Source: Planctomycetota bacterium (lineage in GTDB: Bacteria > Planctomycetota > UBA1135 > UBA2386). From it: a DNA stretch of 6,917 bases. The notes under the pieces are model-generated. The model worked only from the letters and a program-made list of their open reading frames with translations, did not search any database and was not told the origin of the DNA. The stretch is from positions 1 to 6,917 of the forward strand of contig JAEUHU010000043.1 of the NCBI GenBank assembly GCA_016793305.1. The letters are read 5' to 3'. Below are positions 1-4,803 of the stretch, piece after piece (the stretch's first letter is position 1; each line of letters starts with the position of its first letter). A program made the position numbers and the translations under genes.

Positions 1-68
1 CAGCGCAGCCCACTGACATCGTGAGCACCACCAATACACCAACGCTCGGCAAGGCAAGTGTCATGTCT

Positions 69-93
69 GCGGCTCGACTATACGACGAGCCGC
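69..93. repeat. Perfect 8-bp inverted repeat (hairpin)
   Basis: GCGGCTCG at 69-76 is repeated as CGAGCCGC at 86-93, with a 9-base loop. The stem is GC-rich, but no T-run follows on either strand, so it is not a standard intrinsic terminator. It could end an upstream transcript, serve as an operator, or be chance in GC-rich DNA. Confidence 0.4.
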
Positions 94-357
94 CATCGCA
101 AGGGCATCTGTCCGATCGGACGTTGCTGCTGCTGGGGGCCAGCCACGCAACCGGCGGCGCGATCGTCGCCGCTCGCCGCGTCCAAGCCGCCGAACCCGCG
201 CTGCGTGACCGAGCCGTCGGCAAGCGGTACCCGAGCACGACGCAGGGACATCACGCACCGGCTGCTGCGGCCTCGTCGCCGAGTCGCATTCGGGAGCCAA
301 TGCGACGTTCTCCACAGGTCCGGCCCGGTACCACCACTACCCATTGTGGTTCGATGC

Positions 358-386
358 GTGACAAAACCGACGAAACGACCGATAAC
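358..386 (+). promoter_or_regulatory. Candidate sigma-70-type promoter of the small HTH gene
   Basis: GTGACA at 358-363 (5 of 6 to TTGACA) and GATAAC at 381-386 (4 of 6 to TATAAT) are separated by exactly 17 bases, in a locally AT-richer patch. Transcription would start near 393, only a few bases before the ATG at 396, so the message would be leaderless or nearly so. The match is suggestive only; promoter consensus is poorly known in the likely host phylum. Confidence 0.35.
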
Positions 387-395
387 CGGAAGATC

Positions 396-755
396 ATGGC
401 GAACTCATCCCCTGCACCGTCTCGCGGCCGCCCCGTCGACCCGAACTCCACCTCCGGCAAGATCCGCACGCTGCTCGCAACGGGCATGTCTCAAGCCGAC
501 ATCGTCAAGAAGCTCGGCTGCGCCCAGTCACTCGTCTACTCCGTCAAGGCGCGCATGGAGGGCGGCGGCAAGCCCAGGAAGTCGGGGCGCGGTCCGGGCC
601 GGCCACCGAAGGCGAAGGCGAAGGCCGCGTCGAACAGTTCCTCGAACGGGCTGTCCGGCATCCTGGAGATGGTGAAGCGGAACGAGGCCGAGCGCACCCG
701 GCTGCTCGGCGCGCTGGAGAAGGTCGCCGCCGCGGTCCGCGAAGCGTTGGCGTAG
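396..755 (+). CDS. Small helix-turn-helix protein with AT-hook-like motifs
   Basis: This 119-residue basic protein is a probable sequence-dependent DNA-binding protein. Residues 10-13 (RGRP) and 66-71 (GPGRPP, followed by a Lys/Ala run) are AT-hook-like cores that insert into the minor groove in known AT-hook proteins. Between them, residues 20-54 look like a helix-turn-helix: an SGKIRTLLATG helix, then MSQADIVKKLGCAQSLVYSV as the bihelical unit, similar to the HTH of resolvases and phage regulators. Residues 77-84 form a Ser/Asn linker, and 86-119 form an amphipathic charged helix that could be a dimerising coiled coil. ATG 396 is chosen because the frame-open extension back to a GTG at 21 has no protein-like character and a promoter-like pair ends at 386; ATG 354 is possible. 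GGAAG at 388-392 is too close to the start for a good ribosome site. The gene faces the DUF6236 gene across 94 bases. The target is unknown: it could be a regulator or a small chromatin-like protein. Confidence 0.75.
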   Translation: MANSSPAPSRGRPVDPNSTSGKIRTLLATGMSQADIVKKLGCAQSLVYSVKARMEGGGKPRKSGRGPGRPPKAKAKAASNSSSNGLSGILEMVKRNEAERTRLLGALEKVAAAVREALA

Positions 756-791
756 CTCGGTGGGCGCGCAGAAGAGTGGCCCGGAAGTAGT

Positions 792-825
792 GCGCTACGG
801 GCTGTGGTGCATCTACGCGCTACGG
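792..825 (+). repeat. 9-bp direct repeat in the convergent gap
   Basis: GCGCTACGG occurs at 792-800 and again at 817-825, between two convergent genes. No hairpin with a T-run is visible in this gap. It may be chance. Confidence 0.3.
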
Positions 826-849
826 CGTCTGCGGCCGGGGCACCGATGG

Positions 850-1962
850 TCAGGCAAGCTCTCGTTCCACCGCGAGCAGGTAGGCAAACGGGTTGGCTTG
901 CAGCGACTCGCGTCGCCCGACGTTGTAGAGCGTCCCGGCGACAACGAGGGAGACGCCAGCGCCAGCGAGGAGCGCGGTTGGCGCCGACATGCCGGCAACG
1001 ACCAGCGCGGACGTCGGAGCTGCGGACAGGAACGCCACCTTGAGCAGGCCCTCGCTGAGGGCCTTGATGCGCTGGCCCTTGAGAGCTTTCTTGAGGTTCG
1101 CCAGTGCTGGGGCGACTTCGCGGGCGTGCAGGTCGGCCACGCGCTCGCGCATCGCTTCCATCGGCTCGTCCTTTGCGACGCTCGACGCCAGCGCGAGGAT
1201 CTTGGTTCGGAAGAGGGCCAGTTCGTCGCGGTGCCGTTCGCGGAACGCGAGCAGCTTCTTGACCGGCGTCTCTGGAGCTACCGCGATTCGCTCGATGGCC
1301 AGTTGAGCGAGCAGTCCGGGCGCAACGCTGCGCGGTACGTTGCGACGGCGCCCGAATGCGGCGTACTCGCGTTCCGGTCGCCAAGCGTTCATGCCCAACG
1401 GAATGAGCCCCTCAACCTGCGCATCGAAACGAGCGGTGACCGCGAGACTGTCAGCGGAGGGAAGCGGCGTGAGAAGACTGATTCCAAGGCGTTCCGAGAG
1501 TCGCGTCGCCAGAAGCGTCATGTAGAAGTTCGCGAAACCGTCGTCGACAGCAAGCCACTCCGACCCGCGACGCCCCGCGAACTCCTCAAGCAAGTGACGA
1601 ATCTCCCGAGGGAACTTCTCGGGGTGAACCCGCGCGAGCCGGCCCAGTCCGTAGGGGAGCTTCTCAGCGTGAATGTGGCGGACCTCACCACGGCGGTTCG
1701 ATAGCAGGAGGTTGCCGCCCTCGCGGGTCCCGAGGTACGCAAGCGTGTCCTCCGTGAGGGACTCGACCTCGTCCATGCCAGAATGAACGCGAACCGGCAC
1801 GAGGAACTTGGCTTGTTGAAGCTCGCGACCGACGTCGGAGCGATACGGCTCCTCGATCGACTCGGGGACGATCGTCCGAACCGCGTCCCAATAGAGGAGC
1901 GACGTCTTCAGCCAAGGATCATTGCGGACATCGATCCACGGGTAGTAGAGGGCTTCGGGCAT
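850..1962 (-). CDS. DUF6236 family protein
   Basis: The 370-residue product has the features I associate with the DUF6236 family, whose function is not established. The N-terminus carries the characteristic YYPWIDVRNDPWLK and LLYWDAVRTIVPES (residues 6-35). A central conserved block, WLAVDDGFANFYMTLLATRL (136-155), is followed by the LLTPL segment, and the C-terminus has NPFAYLL (357-363). Residues 230-300 are charged and helical, probably a coiled coil. Residues 307-346 are strongly hydrophobic (VAFLSAAP..., ALLAGAGVSLVVAGTL) and could form a two-helix membrane hairpin or a buried helical pair. The start is well supported: AAGGAG (positions 1969-1974, minus strand) lies 6 bases before the ATG at 1962. 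The gene stands alone on its strand, convergent with the small HTH gene and divergent from the hydrolase gene. Family assignment is from recognition, not from a search; cellular role unknown. Confidence 0.85.
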   Translation of the reverse strand: MPEALYYPWIDVRNDPWLKTSLLYWDAVRTIVPESIEEPYRSDVGRELQQAKFLVPVRVHSGMDEVESLTEDTLAYLGTREGGNLLLSNRRGEVRHIHAEKLPYGLGRLARVHPEKFPREIRHLLEEFAGRRGSEWLAVDDGFANFYMTLLATRLSERLGISLLTPLPSADSLAVTARFDAQVEGLIPLGMNAWRPEREYAAFGRRRNVPRSVAPGLLAQLAIERIAVAPETPVKKLLAFRERHRDELALFRTKILALASSVAKDEPMEAMRERVADLHAREVAPALANLKKALKGQRIKALSEGLLKVAFLSAAPTSALVVAGMSAPTALLAGAGVSLVVAGTLYNVGRRESLQANPFAYLLAVERELA

Positions 1963-1968
1963 GCGAGA

Positions 1969-1974
1969 CTCCTT
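1969..1974 (-). promoter_or_regulatory. Strong ribosome binding site of the DUF6236 gene
   Basis: The minus strand reads AAGGAG followed by a 6-base spacer and ATG. It is the only near-consensus Shine-Dalgarno site in the window and fixes the start of this gene. Confidence 0.8.
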
Positions 1975-1986
1975 CGACGACGCCTG

Positions 1987-2016
1987 AATCTACCAACGCA
2001 AATGCGCGCAGGACAA
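1987..2016 (-). promoter_or_regulatory. Candidate promoter of the DUF6236 gene
   Basis: On the minus strand TTGTCC (2011-2016) and TAGATT (1987-1992) are spaced by 18 bases, about 25 bases before the start codon. Each hexamer matches the sigma-70 consensus at 4 of 6 positions. The location is good, the match moderate. Confidence 0.35.
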
Positions 2017-2079
2017 GCGTAGCAGAGGAAGCGCGGCGCGGACCTCACTCGGGGATCGTCCTCCCGAGGCGCCGGGCGC

Positions 2080-2111
2080 GCGGCGCGTCTTCGCCAGCAG
2101 CGACGCGCCGC
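2080..2111. repeat. Perfect 10-bp inverted repeat (hairpin)
   Basis: GCGGCGCGTC at 2080-2089 pairs with GACGCGCCGC at 2102-2111 across a 12-base loop. This is the longest perfect stem noticed in the window. No T-run follows, so a standard terminator is not supported. It lies upstream of the DUF6236 promoter candidate and could be a regulatory or structural element. Confidence 0.5.
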
Positions 2112-2130
2112 CAGGGGCCGGCATGGGATC

Positions 2131-2384
2131 CTTCGTGATGGTGGGTTTGGGTTGGGCTACTTCGCGGCCGGTGCACGCCGACATTGCAGGGCTAAACGAG
2201 GCGATCCCGGCGACGCTGGCGGGACGCGAACCGGCGAAACCGGGAACGCGGCCGGCGGTGGCGGCCCGATGCGCGTCACCACCGAGGGCGCGGTGACGTT
2301 CCTGCTCGAGCAGGAGCAGTCGATCCGCACAGGCTCCGGGACGCGGTGCGGGCGATCCACTGCGAGGTCGAGGCGGTCTCGGCC
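2131..2384 (+). pseudogene. Possible decayed small gene
   Basis: Three pieces that read like natural protein lie in order but in different frames: VHADIAGLNEAIPATLAGRE from the GTG near 2170, then MRVTTEGAVTFLLEQEQSI from the ATG near 2269, then LRDAVRAIHCEVEAVSA ending in TGA near 2384. Amphipathic segments of this kind occur in short coiled-coil hypothetical proteins. The pieces would need two frameshifts to join. I cannot name a family; it may be coincidence. Confidence 0.15.
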
Positions 2385-2479
2385 TGACCGACGCCGGGCG
2401 CCGGAGTTCGCTTTTCCGTCCAGACTGGGGAGCCACTTCCCGCTACAAGGCGGGCCACCCGCCTCGCGGCTCCGGCTGC

Positions 2480-2513
2480 GGGGCGGTTGCGTTTCCGGGG
2501 CGGTTGCATTTCC
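2480..2513 (+). repeat. 17-bp tandem duplication
   Basis: The unit GGGGCGGTTGCGTTTCC (2480-2496) is immediately repeated at 2497-2513 with a single G-to-A change (2491 versus 2508). It lies about 50 bases before the promoter-like region of the hydrolase gene. It could be a slippage product or a doubled protein-binding site. Confidence 0.65.
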
Positions 2514-2561
2514 GCGGCGAGCCGGGCGCATCGCGGCGAAGCGAACCCGATCCACGGCGGC

Positions 2562-2590
2562 TTGACGGTCGATACTTTGCATTGCAAAGT
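2562..2590 (+). promoter_or_regulatory. Candidate promoter of the hydrolase gene
   Basis: TTGACG (2562-2567) matches the -35 consensus at 5 of 6 positions; 17 bases on, CAAAGT (2585-2590) is a poor -10 (3 of 6) that would give an essentially leaderless message starting near the ATG at 2597. An alternative -10 is GATACT (2571-2576, 4 of 6), which lacks a good -35. Either way the promoter elements overlap the palindrome at 2574-2590. Confidence 0.35.
2574..2590. promoter_or_regulatory. 17-nt palindrome, probable operator
   Basis: ACTTTGC (2574-2580), ATT, GCAAAGT (2584-2590) is a perfect inverted repeat with 7-base arms and a 3-base centre, ending 6 bases before the hydrolase start codon. Its AT-rich composition contrasts with the GC-rich surroundings. 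Size, symmetry and overlap with promoter elements are typical of sites bound by dimeric winged-helix or HTH repressors. The regulator is not identifiable here; the HTH protein at 396-755 is one candidate, without evidence. Confidence 0.6.
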
Positions 2591-2596
2591 TGACGC

Positions 2597-4015
2597 ATGA
2601 CGATCGCCTCGCGCCCCCGATTCTCCTCCCCGAGACGCACCGTCCCGGTCCTCCTGCCCGCCCTGCTCGCGCTGCTGGGGACCAGTGCCAAGCCGGCCGC
2701 CGCTCAGGAAGCCCCCGACCTGCGCGAGCAGCTCGACAAGATCGCCGGCGCCGAGGTTCGCGCGGACCGCTCCGTGGGCATCGTCGCCAAGGTCGGGAAG
2801 GGCGCCGAGACCCTGCTGCTCGGAACCTACGGTCGAACCGACGTGGACTCGGGCGAAGCGATGACCGCGGACACGCTGGTCTCCATCGGTCCGATCACGA
2901 AGCAGTTCACCGCCGCGGCGATCCTCCAGCTCCGCGATCGTGGCAAGCTCACCCTCGACGACGACGTCACCCGGTGGCTGCCTGACTTCCGGACCCACGG
3001 CAACAAGGTCACGCTGCGGCACCTGCTCGGCCACACGTCCGGCGTCGCCGATCTCGCCGCGATGCCGGAGTTGCGCAAGCTGCGCATGCTGCGCAACCCC
3101 GACCTGACCCGGGACGCGATCTACGGGATCGTCAACACGCAGCCGTTCCAGTTCCCGACCGGCTCGATGCAGGTCTACAGCAACACGGGGTACTGGCTGC
3201 TCGGCCGCGTCCTCGAGAAGGCCAGCGGGATGCGCTACGAGGACTACGTCGAACGGGAACTGCTCGCGCCCCTCGGCATGAAGCACACGTGCTACGGCAG
3301 CGACGCGGAGCAGTCGTCACGCTGTGCCGCCGGTCATGGCATTCGCGACGGCAAGGCTCGTCGCCTGCCGCGCATCGTGCACAACGGCACCTTCGCCGCA
3401 GGAGCCCTGCACGCGAGCGTCGAGGACCTGACGCTCTGGACGACCGCGCTGCACGCGGGCAAGGTGCTGTCGCCGCGGAGCTATGCGGAGATGATCGCTC
3501 CAACTCGTCTGGCCGACGGGACCCCCACGCAGTACGGCATGGGCATCGTGCTCGCCGAGGATCGCCAGGGTCGCCCGTTCCTCGGCCACGACGGTGGCGG
3601 CTTCGGCTTCTCGGCGGTGGCCCGATGGTACGGCGAGGCCGAGCTCGCCGTCGTCGTGCTCACCAACAGCGAGCCGGACACGCTCACCACGGTGGCGGAC
3701 GACCTCGCCGGGGCGGTGCTGCCGCAGCCATCCGCAAGGGGCGCGTTCCAGGGGGACGCGCAGCTGCTGGTCGGCAAGTTCGGAGGACCTGGCCGAACGG
3801 CCGGGTCGCGCCTGCTCGTCGAGGTCACGCAGGGACCGGCGGGATTGACGATCTCGGTCGACGAGGGCACCGCGGAACCGCTGCGTTGGGTAGAGGGGAC
3901 GACGTTCCGACAGGATCGGTCGAGGATCCAGTTTCTCGGGAACGGCGCGAAGGAGCCGGCGAACGAGCTGCGCCTCGACACGGGCGGAGACCACTTCGTG
4001 CTGGGAAGGCAGTAG
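2597..4015 (+). CDS. Exported beta-lactamase/PBP-like serine hydrolase, nucleophile missing
   Basis: This 472-residue protein has the class C beta-lactamase / D-alanyl-D-alanine carboxypeptidase fold, whose members acylate a serine to cut peptides, beta-lactams or esters. A basic n-region (RPRFSSPRR), a hydrophobic stretch (17-28) and an Ala-rich cleavage site near 34-37 form a signal peptide; the Arg pair at 13-14 leaves Tat export possible. Residues 90-370 carry the hydrolase domain: ITKQFTAAAILQL (100-112), LRHLLGHTSGV (140-150), the tyrosine motif Y194-S195-N196, and H331-D332-G333 in place of the KTG box. The family SxxK motif reads P99-I-T-K102: lysine is present but the catalytic serine is proline. 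Residues 387-472 look like the small C-terminal beta domain (DUF3471-type) seen in related hydrolases. ATG 2597 gives a sound signal peptide but has no ribosome site. A sensory, binding or scaffold role is as likely as catalysis. Confidence 0.9.
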   Translation: MTIASRPRFSSPRRTVPVLLPALLALLGTSAKPAAAQEAPDLREQLDKIAGAEVRADRSVGIVAKVGKGAETLLLGTYGRTDVDSGEAMTADTLVSIGPITKQFTAAAILQLRDRGKLTLDDDVTRWLPDFRTHGNKVTLRHLLGHTSGVADLAAMPELRKLRMLRNPDLTRDAIYGIVNTQPFQFPTGSMQVYSNTGYWLLGRVLEKASGMRYEDYVERELLAPLGMKHTCYGSDAEQSSRCAAGHGIRDGKARRLPRIVHNGTFAAGALHASVEDLTLWTTALHAGKVLSPRSYAEMIAPTRLADGTPTQYGMGIVLAEDRQGRPFLGHDGGGFGFSAVARWYGEAELAVVVLTNSEPDTLTTVADDLAGAVLPQPSARGAFQGDAQLLVGKFGGPGRTAGSRLLVEVTQGPAGLTISVDEGTAEPLRWVEGTTFRQDRSRIQFLGNGAKEPANELRLDTGGDHFVLGRQ

Positions 4016-4036
4016 GCCAGGAGATGGCCCGTGGGC

Positions 4037-4054
4037 GCCGGCCGTGCAGCCGGC
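4037..4054. repeat. GCCGGC inverted repeat after the hydrolase gene
   Basis: GCCGGC at 4037-4042 and 4049-4054 can form a 6-bp stem with a 6-base loop, 22 bases after the hydrolase stop. No T-run follows. It is a weak candidate for transcription pausing or termination before the next gene, 76 bases downstream of the hydrolase stop. Confidence 0.25.
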
Positions 4055-4091
4055 CTCGCCTGGAGGCACGGAACAACGATACCCTGCCACC

Positions 4092-4643
4092 ATGCGCAGC
4101 ACCCCGAGGCGTGTTCCATCGCGGCAGATGCCGCCGCCACCTCGATCGGGACCCGTGGGTCGGGTCCTGGCAAGCGTCGTGCTCCTCGCCCTGGCGGCCG
4201 CCGTGCTGGCCCAGCTGACCGCACTGACGCTGGTCTGCTGGCCCTTGGTCCTGCTGGTGCTCCTCATGTTCGTGGACTCTCGGCTTCACGCCGAGCCCGC
4301 GCCGACCGACCGCACCCCGCGCACGGACGCGACCATCTGCCACTTCGCGCGCGCTTTCGAACGACGCGCCGTCGACACCTGGATCCTGCGCGCGACCTAC
4401 GAACAACTGTCCGAGTCCCACGGCGAGCCGATCCGGGCCGACGATCACCTTCTGGACCTGCTCGACGCCGAGGAGATCGACTTCGAGGCCGCAGAACTCG
4501 CCGATCGCTGCGGGCGCAGCCTCGACCACGCCGAAGCGAACCCGTTCTACGGGTCCATCTCGACCGTGCGCGACCTGGTGCAGTTCTTGAACCACCAGCC
4601 GATGCTCCCGGCGGCCCGCTCCCTGCGCGGCCTGCCGGCGTGA
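4092..4643 (+). CDS. Membrane-anchored protein with degenerate acyl-carrier-like domain
   Basis: I do not recognise a named family for this 183-residue protein. After a basic, Pro-rich start (1-20) there are two hydrophobic segments, about 22-42 and 44-61, likely a membrane hairpin. The soluble part (about 80-170) resembles an acyl carrier protein in layout: a first helix (FARAFERRAVDTWILRATYE), then PIRADDHLLDLLDAEEIDF, then a helix EAAELADRCG, and finally STVRDLVQFL, which matches the usual last ACP helix (TVGDVVDYI type). The DSL phosphopantetheine site corresponds to E127-E128-I129, so the serine is absent, as in the DUF1493 ACP-like proteins. The domain is therefore probably structural or a binding module, not an acyl carrier. 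ATG 4092 is preferred over an upstream GTG at 4044; there is no clear ribosome site. It follows the hydrolase on the same strand with a 76-base gap. The ACP comparison is by eye. Confidence 0.7.
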   Translation: MRSTPRRVPSRQMPPPPRSGPVGRVLASVVLLALAAAVLAQLTALTLVCWPLVLLVLLMFVDSRLHAEPAPTDRTPRTDATICHFARAFERRAVDTWILRATYEQLSESHGEPIRADDHLLDLLDAEEIDFEAAELADRCGRSLDHAEANPFYGSISTVRDLVQFLNHQPMLPAARSLRGLPA

Positions 4644-4653
4644 CGCGACCGAG

Positions 4654-4672
4654 CATGGCGCCGCGCGCCATG
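4654..4672. terminator. Perfect 8-bp-stem hairpin after the membrane protein gene
   Basis: CATGGCGC (4654-4661), loop CGC, GCGCCATG (4665-4672) starts 10 bases after the stop codon. Position and stem strength suit a terminator or mRNA-stabilising hairpin, but no T-run follows, so it is not a classical intrinsic terminator. Without termination here, the serpin could be part of the upstream transcript. Confidence 0.4.
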
Positions 4673-4803
4673 GCCGCCTGGTTCGCAGTCCACGAAGGCC
4701 CCAGCACCACTCGAACGCTTCGCAGGTCGGCAGAGCTTCACGCAGAACTCGGGAATCGCTGGCGATGCCCTGCGTTCGCCCCGCCCTTTCTCCGCCTGCG
4801 CCC

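Larger units (their letters stand above)
1..395. other. Left-edge stretch without a convincing gene
   Basis: Open frames cross this stretch on both strands, but none has a ribosome binding site, a recognisable motif or a natural composition; the translations are rich in Arg, Pro and Ala, as expected of random GC-rich DNA. The first 24 bases could be the last codons of an upstream plus-strand gene ending in TGA at 22-24, which is too short to test. The stretch contains an inverted repeat (69-93) and a promoter-like pair (358-386), listed separately. Nothing else was seen. Confidence 0.55.
1963..2596. other. Long divergent intergenic region
   Basis: This 634-base gap separates the DUF6236 and hydrolase genes. 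Overlapping open frames exist on both strands, but their translations are Arg/Pro/Gly-rich and no frame shows a ribosome site or a sustained protein-like pattern. It contains the DUF6236 promoter and ribosome site, a 10-bp inverted repeat (2080-2111), a stretch that may be a decayed gene (about 2131-2384), a 17-bp tandem duplication (2480-2513) and a palindrome next to the hydrolase start (2574-2590). Confidence 0.6.

Noticed and set aside
21..395. N-terminal extension of the small HTH protein to a GTG at 21
   Set aside because: The extra 125 residues are Arg/Pro/Ala-rich without protein-like pattern, and a promoter-like pair lies inside them just before ATG 396.
760..1704. 314-codon plus-strand open frame opposite the DUF6236 gene
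   Set aside because: The minus strand has recognisable family motifs and a strong ribosome site; the plus frame has neither.
2157..2582. Overlapping open frames on both strands in the 1963-2596 gap
   Set aside because: None has a ribosome site, and translations are rich in Arg, Pro and Gly; frame-consistent coding signal is absent.
3317..4267. Long antisense open frame over the hydrolase and membrane protein genes
   Set aside because: Arg/Ala/Pro-rich translation without motifs, crossing two well-supported sense genes.
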